From contig JACQWO010000058.1 in NCBI GenBank assembly GCA_016209225.1, forward strand, positions 1 to 64,000: a DNA stretch of 64,000 nucleotides, written 5' to 3'. This DNA comes from Desulfobacterales bacterium. GTDB taxonomy: Bacteria > Desulfobacterota > UBA8473. Positions 34,419 through 42,792 of this stretch are shown piece after piece; position 1 is the stretch's first letter, and each line of letters opens with the position of its first letter. Below the pieces are notes generated by a model, which saw only the letters and a program-made list of their open reading frames with translations, was not told the DNA's origin and made no database searches. Both the position numbers and the translations under genes were made by a program.

Positions 34419-36992
34419 TTAATTTTCCCAAGTTATAAAAAGAGGGGTAAAAGGATGGACAAGATCAGGATGTTTTGGGACTGCCCTTGCTGTAAAGCCA
34501 TATCTTCCACTAACAGGGAGGGAGATTTCTGTTTGATACAGGTATTCACCCCCTGTATTTTCAATAGGTTTCATATCAACTACTTGTCCATCTATAATCT
34601 GATCATAAGTGTCCAGTAATCCATAGTAAATCTGGACAGTTACATCATCCTGGGTAAGTTCACCCAGACGTGCCATAACCCTTATAGGATATTTATCCCC
34701 AGCATATATGTCTTTCTCTGAGACTATGTTATCTGTATGCAAGTGTATTTGAGGCCATCTTTCTTTTATCTTTTTCCGCCATTCTGCCAGGTTTTTAGCT
34801 TTTAATGCAGAATCTTTTAAAAGATTCTGTCCTCCTCTACCTGCAGATAGATAAAACTTCTCCGTATATTCAATTAACATCCTATGGGTATTAAATACCG
34901 CCCCTAATTTTTTTATCGAACTTTTCATTTTTGCTATCCACTGCCTGGGCAAACCAACCCTGTCTATTTTATAATAAAGAGGTATTACCTCTTTTTCTAA
35001 AAGATTATAGAGAGATTCACTTTCAATGCAGTCTTGCTCCTCAGGGTTTGCATAAATTTCTCCACTCCCAATTGCCCATCCTGTATCCTGCTGATACCCT
35101 TCACACCACCAACCATCAAGGACGCTTAGATTTATTGCTCCATTTACCGCTGCTTTCATTCCACTTGTTCCAGATGCCTCAAATGACCTTCTTGGAGTAT
35201 TAAGCCATACATCTACCCCTTGCACCAGGTAACGAGCCACATTTATATCATAATCTTCCAAAAAAACTATATGGTTCCTTAAATTATTATCCTGTATAAA
35301 ATGAATAATAGATTTTATTAAGTTTTTACCGTCATTATCTTGTGGATGGGCTTTTCCAGAGTAGATTATTTGCACAGGCATTTCAGGATTGGTCAAAATT
35401 TGAATTAATCGACAGGGGTTTTTAAAGAGAAGATGCGCCCTTTTATAAGTAGCAAATCGACGGGCAAACCCTATCGTGAGTGCCTGAGGATTTAAAACTT
35501 CTTGAGCAGTCTCTGCTTCTGTGAAACTTGCACCACGGTTTAAGAGTTGTTTTTTAAGGAGATTTCTTGCGAAGAAAACCATCCTCTCCTTTCTTATTTG
35601 ATGGATTTTCCACAATTCTCCATCAGGAATTCGATCAACCCCTTCCCAGGTTTCGAAATCTTGAGGTCTTTCAACAGATCGTGGACCCAGGTAGCGGTCA
35701 AAAAGGTCTCCTAGATCATGGCTTATCCATGATCTAGGATGGATACCATTTGTTATGGAGGCAATTGGAACCTCTTTTGCAGGAAGTGCAGGCCATAGCT
35801 TTTCCCACATATTCCTTGAGATTTCGCCATGTAGTTTACTCACACCATTGCAAAAGGCAGCAAGATTAAGGGCAAGCACTGTCATGCAAAACGTTGGGGA
35901 CTTGCCAGGTTCCTCCTGACCAAAGGATAAAAATCTATTCCAGCTTAACCCAAGATCAGATGCGAATTTATTAAAATACTTTTTCACTAAATTTGGATCG
36001 AAGTGCTCGTTACCTGCTGGAACCGGAGTATGTGTGGAAAATACATTGGATGCCCAAACAATCTCTCCGGCTTCAAAAAATCTAAGGTTATATTTTACCA
36101 TAAGGCTGCGAATTCGTTCCAAGGCTAAAAAAGCTGAGTGTCCTTCATTCATATGATAGACAGTGGGTTTAATGCCAAGGGCTTCCAGTGCCCTAACCCC
36201 ACCTACTCCCAGAAGGATTTCCTGTCTTATCCTGATGTCTCTGTCTCCACTGTATAACTGGCTTGTAATCATACGATGATTGGGAGAATTTTCAGGAATA
36301 TTGGTGTCAAGAAGGTACAGGTTGACCCTTCCAACTTCTACCCTCCAGATTTGAGCCTTAACGGGGGTATTTTCATAATCTATACTGATGAATATTGGTT
36401 TCCCGCTTTTGTCTCTTTCAAGGATTACTGGCATATTATACCAATCATTTTTTGGGTAACATTCCTGCTGCCAACCATCCAGATTAAGATACTGTTTAAA
36501 ATATCCTTCCTGATAGAGAATACCCACACCCACCAGTGGGATGCCAAGGTCACTTGCCGCCTTTAGGTGATCACCAGACAGAATTCCAAGCCCTCCGGAA
36601 TAGATGGTCAGCCCTTCGTCAATACCATATTCACTGGAAAAATAAGCGGCCAAGAAATCCTTATCTTTACCGTATTTTTCCTTAAACCAGGTTGGCGCCT
36701 TTAAATAGTCGGAAAATTTTTCATAAACATCCTCAAGGTTTGCCAAAAAACTTTCATCTTTGCTTGCCTGGTCCAGAATATCTTGAGGAAGACGGCCCAA
36801 CATCAAGATGGGATTTTGATAAGAGTCTTCCCAGAAGTTTCCCTGATGTCCAAGTTGAGGGACAAATCCAAGTCTCATAAATAAATAAACTGCTTCCCAA
36901 TTCCAACAGAACCAGTAATTCATAGCAAGTTTACGGAGTTTTTCAAGATTCTTAGGTAATTTTGGGATAGCATAGACTGTCTTAATCTTCAT
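34419..36992 (-). CDS. glgP: alpha-glucan (glycogen/maltodextrin) phosphorylase
   Basis: GlgP releases glucose-1-phosphate from alpha-1,4-glucans. The 857-aa product is of the GT35 subtype with an N-terminal DUF3417 region (LRKLAMNYWFCWNWEAVYLF) and a C-terminal extra beta domain. EYGIDEGLTIYSGGLGILSGDHLKAASDLG, the NEGHSAFLALER loop and EASGTSGMKAAVNGAINLSVLDGWW, which lies by the pyridoxal phosphate site, are present. ATG 36992 follows AGGGGG. It stands alone, which suggests use of storage glycogen. Confidence 0.94.
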   Translation of the reverse strand: MKIKTVYAIPKLPKNLEKLRKLAMNYWFCWNWEAVYLFMRLGFVPQLGHQGNFWEDSYQNPILMLGRLPQDILDQASKDESFLANLEDVYEKFSDYLKAPTWFKEKYGKDKDFLAAYFSSEYGIDEGLTIYSGGLGILSGDHLKAASDLGIPLVGVGILYQEGYFKQYLNLDGWQQECYPKNDWYNMPVILERDKSGKPIFISIDYENTPVKAQIWRVEVGRVNLYLLDTNIPENSPNHRMITSQLYSGDRDIRIRQEILLGVGGVRALEALGIKPTVYHMNEGHSAFLALERIRSLMVKYNLRFFEAGEIVWASNVFSTHTPVPAGNEHFDPNLVKKYFNKFASDLGLSWNRFLSFGQEEPGKSPTFCMTVLALNLAAFCNGVSKLHGEISRNMWEKLWPALPAKEVPIASITNGIHPRSWISHDLGDLFDRYLGPRSVERPQDFETWEGVDRIPDGELWKIHQIRKERMVFFARNLLKKQLLNRGASFTEAETAQEVLNPQALTIGFARRFATYKRAHLLFKNPCRLIQILTNPEMPVQIIYSGKAHPQDNDGKNLIKSIIHFIQDNNLRNHIVFLEDYDINVARYLVQGVDVWLNTPRRSFEASGTSGMKAAVNGAINLSVLDGWWCEGYQQDTGWAIGSGEIYANPEEQDCIESESLYNLLEKEVIPLYYKIDRVGLPRQWIAKMKSSIKKLGAVFNTHRMLIEYTEKFYLSAGRGGQNLLKDSALKAKNLAEWRKKIKERWPQIHLHTDNIVSEKDIYAGDKYPIRVMARLGELTQDDVTVQIYYGLLDTYDQIIDGQVVDMKPIENTGGEYLYQTEISLPVSGRYGFTARAVPKHPDLVHPFTPLFITWEN

Positions 36993-37219
36993 AATACCCC
37001 CTGTTCTTGATATTCTTATATCTATTCTTTTTGCTATGTAAATTTCCTTATTTATCCCTTAGAAAGATTAAATATATAATATAATGCTAAACATATCAAG
37101 GAATTTTGCCTGTTTTTTATAATCGCTAATTTATTGAGTAGGAACTTTCTTTGAGATTGTTTCCCCTTCGCTTTGCTCCAAGGATACTTGGGGCGATTAC
37201 GCTTCCTCTCGGGGAAGAC

Positions 37220-37448
37220 CGTTTCAATCCTCGCTCCCGCACGGGGTGCGACCTGGGATATCAAGGTGAAGATGAGGGTTCCTAGTTTCAATCCACGCTC
37301 CCGCACGGGGAGCGACAAGTGAACTGAGGGCTCTGGCGAGCGAACTCGAGGAGTTTCAATCCACGCTCCCGCACGGGGAGCGACCCATGACTGAGTCGGC
37401 CAGACATCTGATTTACGTTTCAATCCACGCTCCCGCACGGGGAGCGAC
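37220..37448 (-). CRISPR. short type I-C CRISPR array (4 repeats, 3 spacers)
   Basis: Four 32-bp repeats lie at 37220-37251, 37285-37316, 37353-37384 and 37417-37448, with spacers of 33, 36 and 32 bp. On the plus strand they read GTTTCAATCCACGCTCCCGC... ending GGGGAGCGAC; the inner ACGCTCCCGC-type palindrome is typical of I-C repeats. The three repeats nearest cas2 are identical and the farthest one (37220) has two changes (CCTCGCT, GGTGCGAC), as expected for the old, leader-distal end. Transcription should run leftward from the cas2 side. Array size is very small. Confidence 0.95.
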
Positions 37449-37633
37449 TGTATTCCTGTAACCTTTTAAAATTCAACCAATTTTTACTATATTTTTGCGG
37501 ACTACACTTTTTCGCCCGTAAAATTGTCTGCTCTTGGCTCCATAGCCTCTAAATACATTAGTAATTTAAGCATGTTATCCTCATTGCGAATCCCCCGGCA
37601 AAACTGGGTGACCTTCGGGTTCGCAGACCACTT
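37449..37633 (-). promoter_or_regulatory. CRISPR leader region
   Basis: This 185-bp A/T-rich stretch separates cas2 from the first, best conserved repeat. It has no coding frame. By position it should hold the leader where new spacers are inserted and the array promoter. A hairpin-like CGAATCCCCCGGCAAAACTG ... CCTTCGGGTTCG lies next to cas2. Confidence 0.5.
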
Positions 37634-37924
37634 TTAAATAATTAACGGTCCCTCCTGATCAAAGGCCTTCTTAGCGCCTATATGCTCAACCCGTCTTTTC
37701 CAATTTGAACCGAGAAAATAAAACCTCAGACTATCATCCTCCGGATCAATTTCATCAATTAGCCTTTGGCGAAGAAATGCCCATTGCGCCGGATCTACAA
37801 TACACTCAAAAACCGAAAACTGAACTCTTTGCCCATAATCCTCGCAGGCCTTTGCTACCCGATGCAAACGCCTTGATCCGCCAGGTTTAGAGGTAGCCAC
37901 ATCGTAGGTCACCAGCACAAACAT
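37634..37924 (-). CDS. cas2: CRISPR-associated protein Cas2 (type I-C)
   Basis: Cas2 joins Cas1 to insert new spacers. The 96-aa protein has the ferredoxin-like fold with MFVLVTYDVATSKPGGSRRLHRV at the start, including the conserved aspartate, QRVQFSVFECIVDPAQW in the middle and RFYFLGSNWKRRVEHIG near the end, matching the I-C/I-A-like Cas2 group. It is 13 bases downstream of cas1 and directly precedes the leader. It appears intact. Confidence 0.95.
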   Translation of the reverse strand: MFVLVTYDVATSKPGGSRRLHRVAKACEDYGQRVQFSVFECIVDPAQWAFLRQRLIDEIDPEDDSLRFYFLGSNWKRRVEHIGAKKAFDQEGPLII

Positions 37925-37937
37925 AGCTCACTTCTCC

Positions 37938-38969
37938 TCATTTCCAGATAAATGGGGGGTATCCATCCATGTCTCCCCGCAGATAACGGGCAAATAACAT
38001 GGCCTGAATGTGAAACAACAATCCAATCGTTATCTTCTCTTCGATAAAAGGATGCATGATCTCTTCCTGCTTCCGGTTCTGATAAGAAACCAGAACTTCC
38101 TTCCGCGTTTCATCGGACATTGTTACGGCACCGGTATCTGCTTTCTTGAAACCTTTTTTCTGTACCTGTTTCAGGTTAATCAATGAAAGGGTTAACCTGT
38201 CGGCAATAAACGGCCTCAACTCCTCCATCATATCCAGCGCCAGACCTGGCCGACCGGGACGATCACGGTGAAGGAAACCCACTGCCGGATCCAATCCCAC
38301 AGTTTCAAGAGCCGAACGAACATCGTGCATGACCATCGTATAGAGGAAGGAAAGCAGACAATTCACATTATCGAGCGGCGGTCTGCGATTTCTCTCTTCA
38401 AACAGGAAATCTTCCTTTTGAGCGGTAATGAGATGGTTGAAGACACTGAAATAAATGTGCGCCATATCGCCTTCCATTCCCCGCAGCACATCAAGATTCG
38501 CTTCGGACTTGATGCGGTTTAACGTATTGCTCAATCGCTGCGATGCCCGGCTTATCGCTTCTGTATCAATCTTGTCAGAATGATCTCTGAGCGCTCTTTG
38601 TAATACCGTGCGGCAGTTAGCCAGCTTTCCGGTTAGTAACGCTCTTGCGACATCCGCTGAGGCTTTCAAATCATCAGCTCGCCGGTACTGTTCCCTGCGC
38701 AATAAAACATTCCCTGACACCGGTCCTTGCACCCTTGCCATGAATCGCCCATACTCTGACAAAAAGCTGATACCCACACCGTTTTCAGCACAAAATCCCA
38801 TGAGAAAAGGGCTGCAGGATACATTGCCAAAGCAGACAATCCCGCCTATCGTATGGACAGGAATGCGCAGCTTAACTTCCTTTTCCACCTTGACAACTAC
38901 AGTCTCTCCTTCTTTCGCAAGGTAGGCTCCCTGGGTAGTCACAAAAAGCGTATTAAGATGTCTTTTCAT
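37938..38969 (-). CDS. cas1: CRISPR-associated endonuclease Cas1 (type I-C)
   Basis: Cas1 is the integrase of spacer acquisition. The 343-aa product shows NTLFVTTQGAYLAKEGE at the start, the N-terminal beta domain, then the catalytic helical domain with MEGDMAHIYFSVFNHL (Glu), CLLSFLYTMVMHDVRSALE and VGFLHRDRPGRPGLALDMMEELRPFIADR (His and Asp/Glu), so all metal ligands are there. It overlaps the end of cas4 by 17 bases. The gene looks functional although the effector genes are absent. Confidence 0.95.
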   Translation of the reverse strand: MKRHLNTLFVTTQGAYLAKEGETVVVKVEKEVKLRIPVHTIGGIVCFGNVSCSPFLMGFCAENGVGISFLSEYGRFMARVQGPVSGNVLLRREQYRRADDLKASADVARALLTGKLANCRTVLQRALRDHSDKIDTEAISRASQRLSNTLNRIKSEANLDVLRGMEGDMAHIYFSVFNHLITAQKEDFLFEERNRRPPLDNVNCLLSFLYTMVMHDVRSALETVGLDPAVGFLHRDRPGRPGLALDMMEELRPFIADRLTLSLINLKQVQKKGFKKADTGAVTMSDETRKEVLVSYQNRKQEEIMHPFIEEKITIGLLFHIQAMLFARYLRGDMDGYPPFIWK

Positions 38970-39530
38970 ACTCCCTCACCATGCTGCCTAAATAACGTTT
39001 TACTGAACTCCTTTTCCCAATAGCCTTTGGCAGGCAAAGCTGAAAAAGGGAACAGTTATCACATTTCGGCTTATAAACCGGCCTGGGGGTTTGTCCGGAC
39101 GAGATCAGCTCGTGAACCCGTTTTGCTGTTTCCTCAGTTTCCCGCCTCAATCTTTCATCAAAGACGACCTCATGGCGGCGGTGGGTTTTTCCATAATATA
39201 GAGCACCGCTCGGAACCTCAATCCCCAGCATTTCTTCCAGACATAAAGCCTGAGCGCACAGTTGCACCGCATCGCAGCTATCCTGCTTCGGTTTTCCCCG
39301 CTTGTACTCCACCGGAAATGGCTGCCATTTATTTTCGCCAGGCACTCGATGAAACTCAATGACATCAGCAACCCCGGTTAATCCCATCCGAAGCGAGCGG
39401 AGAGCAACCCCGCGCTCAATCCGCACCTCACCCCGGCTTTCCGAATCCTGCTCATGAACCCGCTCATGGAGTATACGTCCTTCCGCCGTGAGGCGATTCT
39501 CCTCCCAGACTTGCTCAGATCATCTTCATT
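38953..39530 (-). pseudogene. cas4: cas4, 5' part deleted and frameshifted
   Basis: From 39516 leftward one frame reads EQVWEENRLTAEGRILHERVHEQ and then into the annotated ORF (VRIERGVALRSLRMGLTGVADVIEFH), with the later cluster cysteines CDNCSLFQLC intact. Just before it, in another frame, is NEDDL, the remnant of the normal MYxEDDL start. About 20 residues that should lie between, including the first cluster cysteine (FCxRQ), are gone. So Cas4, a RecB-type nuclease that trims prespacers, is broken here. A short in-gene initiation could only give a fragment. A palindromic repeat sits at the breakpoint side (39530-39560). Confidence 0.85.
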
Positions 39531-39560
39531 ATAAGTCTTATAAGTCATATATGACCTATT
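39530..39560. repeat. 31-bp TATAAGTC-rich repeat, copy 1
   Basis: It contains TATAAGTCTTATAAGTCATA and ends GACCTATT. A copy with two mismatches lies at 39729-39759. It abuts the broken cas4 start and the end of the four-helix-bundle gene. Confidence 0.8.
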
Positions 39561-40128
39561 TCCCGCTTTTGCGCATTTGAGATCGAGTACGATAGAGCCT
39601 TTCTGTAAAACCACCTTCTTTTAAAAACTCTTTTTCCAGAACACGAAGTTGTTGATCGAGGAGGTAATTTGCCTGGTGAATGACACAGATCATGGTGTTG
39701 GCTGCAATTTCGGGAGAACTGGTTTCGATATAAGGCTTATAAGTCATATAAGACCTATTCTTTCTGTAACAAAGCCCCCGAACCTCTTTCGCTTTCGAAT
39801 GCTCCTTGCCCCAAAGAGGCAGCTCTTTTTGACGCAGATAGTCCTGAAAATCCAGCAGCAACTCCTCCAGGCTCGCCCGTGCCACGCCGATGAGCTTGAG
39901 TTCGAATTTTTTGGAAGTACCTGAGGCCATGCTCCCTTCAGCAATGTTTTGCTTGCCGCTGCGGGCTGCCTGTACCATCTGGTCATGGGTGCGGGAGCGG
40001 CGGTCAATGAAGCGGTTGCAAAACACTACCGTGGCATCATAAACAATTTCGGCCATCTGATAGGATTGTAGCTCCCGGTAGCCGCCATGGGGTGGGATGA
40101 GTTTGGGAGGTTCTTTTTGGTTAGTCAT
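39556..40128 (-). CDS. four-helix bundle protein with in-frame repeat insertion
   Basis: The 190-aa protein is of the four-helix bundle family: ELQSYQMAEIVYDATVVFCNRF, MVQAARSGKQNIAEGSMASGTSKKFELKLIGVARASLEELLLDFQ and the C-terminal ANTMICVIHQANYLLDQQL. Between helices 3 and 4 it carries NRSYMTYKPYIETSSPE, encoded by a 31-bp palindromic repeat that also occurs next to cas4. Such repeat insertions inside this protein family keep the frame. Function is unknown. The gene occupies the place where the I-C effector genes (cas3-cas5-cas8c-cas7) would normally lie. ATG 40128 has no strong ribosome site. Confidence 0.8.
   Translation of the reverse strand: MTNQKEPPKLIPPHGGYRELQSYQMAEIVYDATVVFCNRFIDRRSRTHDQMVQAARSGKQNIAEGSMASGTSKKFELKLIGVARASLEELLLDFQDYLRQKELPLWGKEHSKAKEVRGLCYRKNRSYMTYKPYIETSSPEIAANTMICVIHQANYLLDQQLRVLEKEFLKEGGFTERLYRTRSQMRKSGK
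39729..39759. repeat. 31-bp TATAAGTC-rich repeat, copy 2 (inside a gene)
   Basis: It contains TATAAGGCTTATAAGTCATA and ends GACCTATT, and encodes NRSYMTYKPY in the four-helix bundle protein. Two mismatches separate it from copy 1. Confidence 0.8.
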
Positions 40129-40216
40129 GGTATATTACCTCAAAATATAATTTCTTCCGGCCACTGTTTAATTTCAATTAATGGATTCTTCTTATCATCA
40201 GATGGAAGATTATCCG

Positions 40217-40371
40217 TAACTATTCAGGTAGATAGACTGAAGGCGGTAGGCTTTTAGGAATAAATCATGCGTGGTCACACAAAACTTCGGGGCATTGAGG
40301 GAACTGCTTTATCAATATGTTTGAAAGATACTTCAGCCTTCAGTCTTCAGCCTAAACACCTGAGTAGTTAC
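40217..40371. repeat. shared-end palindromic element, copy E
   Basis: The ends are perfect: GTAACTATTCAGGT and ACCTGAGTAGTTAC. The interior arms are AGATAGACTGAAGGCGGTAG and CTTCAGCCTTCAGTCTTCAG, related to the GTAGGCTGAAG/CTTCAGCC class of copies G and H. About 60 non-palindromic bases (GTGGTCACACAAAACTTCGG) lie in the centre. It fills most of the 380-bp divergent gap between the four-helix bundle and DUF3047 genes; nothing else is seen there. Confidence 0.85.
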
Positions 40372-40508
40372 GTGTGGATTAATCTATGTATTTTAAAATC
40401 TAACAGGTTATCCGTGAATTTTCAATTAAAATATAATCCCTGTTTGTAAAATGCCCTTAGATTGGCATAATTGTCAATAAGACTCGGTTTTTCCAGATAA
40501 TCTTATTT

Positions 40509-41273
40509 GTGGTTTATAATTTTTTTTGTTATAGTAGATCAATAATTATGATACTTAGAGAATGGAGATTTAAAACTTTGGAAAAGATAAAGAGGTTGCA
40601 ATGTATATATAAAGCCATAACAATCACTATGGTTATTTTGTTTTTAACTTACGCTTCTGCCGTTGCCGGCGATAAAAACGTAATAGTGATAGACAAATTT
40701 TCAGGACAAACGGATGAAAATGGAGTGCCTTTGGGATGGGAATTAGAGGAGAAAGAAGGGAAGGCAGATATCAGGAGCGAACATGTAAGAGATAATTTCT
40801 ATCTTCATTTTGTGAGCCGAGGGTCCTCCTTTGGGGTTAAAAAAAAGGTCGAATTCAGGATTCAGGATTTCCCCATCTTAAACTGGAAATGGAAGGCAGG
40901 TAAACTCCCGAAAGGCGGAGACGTCAGGGAAAAGAGCAGCGACGATCAGGCAGCTCAGGTTTATATAGCGTTCCCAAAATTTCCAGCCAAGGTAAATACC
41001 CAAATAATCGGTTATATATGGGATAATGAAGCACCCAGGGGGAGCATAGTTACCAGTAAATACTGGTCTAAATTGAAGTATATTGTATTACGGAACAAAA
41101 CGGATAAACTGAATCAATGGTTTAAAGAACGGCGTAATGTATATGAGGATTATAAAATGCTCTTTGGAGAAGAACCCCCTGAGGTAGGTGGAATATCCCT
41201 GTACATCAACTCCCAGCATACCAAAAGCTCTGCTGAAAGCTACTTTGATGACGTCTATTTTACAAAAAGATAG
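40509..41273 (+). CDS. DUF3047 family secreted protein
   Basis: The 254-aa ORF belongs to DUF3047, a family of extracytoplasmic beta-sandwich proteins of unknown role. Seen are FSGQTDENGVPLGWELEEKEGKADI, FPILNWKWKAGKLPKGGDVREKSSDDQAAQVYI, NTQIIGYIWDNEAPRGSI and the end GGISLYINSQHTKSSAESYFDDVYF. A signal peptide (AITITMVILFLTYASAVAG) shows export. The start is unclear: ATG 40549 (MILREW) or the TTG that gives LEKIKRLQ are more likely than the far upstream ORF start, which would lengthen the signal region unduly. Confidence 0.82.
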   Translation: MVYNFFCYSRSIIMILREWRFKTLEKIKRLQCIYKAITITMVILFLTYASAVAGDKNVIVIDKFSGQTDENGVPLGWELEEKEGKADIRSEHVRDNFYLHFVSRGSSFGVKKKVEFRIQDFPILNWKWKAGKLPKGGDVREKSSDDQAAQVYIAFPKFPAKVNTQIIGYIWDNEAPRGSIVTSKYWSKLKYIVLRNKTDKLNQWFKERRNVYEDYKMLFGEEPPEVGGISLYINSQHTKSSAESYFDDVYFTKR

Positions 41274-41296
41274 ACTCCGGTTTTTCCATCAACCCC

Positions 41297-41454
41297 TGAT
41301 GGAATTGTAAAAAGTCAAAATTGGGATGGCAAAGTAAAAAGCTCCAGATGCAAGGCGCGCAAATCCTGAGGAGTGAAGCGTACTTTTAGGGGTACGCTGC
41401 AACGACGAAGGATGCAGTGCAACGCCGCAGATGGACTTTTTAAGAAGCCATCAA
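41297..41454. repeat. TAAAAAGTC-ended palindromic element, copy R3
   Basis: An imperfect palindrome with ends GATGGAATTGTAAAAAGTC and GACTTTTTAAGAAGCCATCAA, nearly identical inside to R2. Its right end supplies the TGA stop codon of the HD-domain gene, so the element abuts or was inserted into that gene's 3' end. Confidence 0.88.
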
Positions 41455-42758
41455 CCCTCAATATCTTTCCAATAGCTTTTGTAGTCGATAGACAGGACAT
41501 TTAGCCCTTCTTTTTTATCCACGCTTACCTTACCCTTCTCTATAATCTCCTCAATCTGACCCGGTTCGTTCAACCTTTGATGGAAGTCTGTCTTTAGGTT
41601 CCAAAGGGGGTATCCCTTGAATATAACATTCCATAAAGCGCCAGGAATACATTCAGCATTAATCTTTTCTTCTTTCTGTATTCTACTGTTTATGTTAACT
41701 AAGAGATGGAAGAGATTGGGGTTTACCCTGGTATCTTCGGTGAGGTGCATCTTTTTGCCTGTTCCACCGTAACTAAGGGGGATGAGTACCCCCAGCCCGT
41801 ATTTGAACTGAACCTGATCGATTTTGTTGAGATAATTATCCTTAAAGCCATTCCAATCTGTTGAAAGACCTTCTCTTTCAGCATACCTTCTAAAGCCGTC
41901 ATTTATCATACCTGCATAAAAATCAAAGGTCAAATGAGGTTTTTTTCCAATCTTAGAGAATGCCATCATATAGCCCATCAAACGCCAATCCAGATGCTTT
42001 CTGGACTTCTCCCTCAATCCCTTTATTATCTCGCCGAGATCACCACTTTTTGCAAATATCTGTCCCATCTCCTGCCTTATCACAAGGTAGTTGTCTATCA
42101 TATTTGGAGAGATATCATTTGTATGGTAGCCCCAGACATCTATCATTGTAAAAAGGGTCAGAGCATCTACAAAGAGTTTTATGGACGGGTTGTCCTTAAG
42201 TATGGTCTGGAATTCCTCATCTTTTAGAAGGGGCTCAAAGCACATATAGGAGGATTCTCCAGTATACAGAGTGCCTATCAGCAGATGATACTGGACCACC
42301 TTCCGTATTAAAATTGCTTCTTTTTCTGATAGCCCCTTATCGTTTAATAGATAGAATTCTGAGATCATCTCAGCACTCTTTTCGTTGTGCCTTCTCTTAT
42401 CCTCAAGTCTGCCAATATCATGTAGCCACAGGATTGTCGGCATCATTATAGGTGAGGATGAAGATATGGAGCGGGCCAGGTCATAAACCTCTCTGATGGC
42501 GGTTCTATCCAATCCACTCTCGGGGAAATCCCCGGAACAAATTCTGTTATACGCGGCTTGAGTCTGAAATGTGTGAATCAAAGTCCTCGTGAATTCATGA
42601 GGGTCTTCCTCAAGCCCTTTCCGAAATATCTCATCAAGAGGAGGAAATAAATGAATTAGGTTGTTAAACTCTGCGGTATTATCAATTTGTTCTCTATTAT
42701 GGTTTAGCCAGTCAAAAGAGATACCTTCTGAAAATTTGAGTAGTTTATTAAAACCCAT
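41451..42758 (-). CDS. HD-domain protein, putative metal-dependent phosphohydrolase
   Basis: The 435-aa product has an HD core with ILWLHDIGRLEDKRRHNEKSAEMI near residue 130 and KVVQYHLLIGTLYTG further on, giving the His-Asp pair and later His ligands. The rest of the chain is not assigned. HD proteins hydrolyse nucleotides or phosphate esters; the substrate here is unknown. ATG 42758 is preferred to the ORF-track start (42953): GGAGG lies 9 bases before it, and the longer form would overlap the upstream gene by 160 bases. The two HD genes are probably one transcription unit. The stop codon lies inside repeat R3. Confidence 0.72.
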   Translation of the reverse strand: MGFNKLLKFSEGISFDWLNHNREQIDNTAEFNNLIHLFPPLDEIFRKGLEEDPHEFTRTLIHTFQTQAAYNRICSGDFPESGLDRTAIREVYDLARSISSSSPIMMPTILWLHDIGRLEDKRRHNEKSAEMISEFYLLNDKGLSEKEAILIRKVVQYHLLIGTLYTGESSYMCFEPLLKDEEFQTILKDNPSIKLFVDALTLFTMIDVWGYHTNDISPNMIDNYLVIRQEMGQIFAKSGDLGEIIKGLREKSRKHLDWRLMGYMMAFSKIGKKPHLTFDFYAGMINDGFRRYAEREGLSTDWNGFKDNYLNKIDQVQFKYGLGVLIPLSYGGTGKKMHLTEDTRVNPNLFHLLVNINSRIQKEEKINAECIPGALWNVIFKGYPLWNLKTDFHQRLNEPGQIEEIIEKGKVSVDKKEGLNVLSIDYKSYWKDIEG

Positions 42759-42792
42759 ATCATATTTCCTCCGATCATTTATTGCCCCGTTC

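Noticed and set aside
37052-37438. ORF of 128 aa (VAPRAGAWIET-type repeats) on the minus strand
   Set aside because: It is a translation of the CRISPR repeats; this peptide is a known false product of I-C arrays.
40267-40449. 60-aa plus-strand ORF
   Set aside because: It lies almost wholly inside palindromic element E and shows no coding features.
41315-41500. 61-aa minus-strand ORF (LKSPSAALHCILRRCS), and its relative at 28000-28215
   Set aside because: Both are translations of the TAAAAAGTC-ended repeats R3 and R1, not genes.
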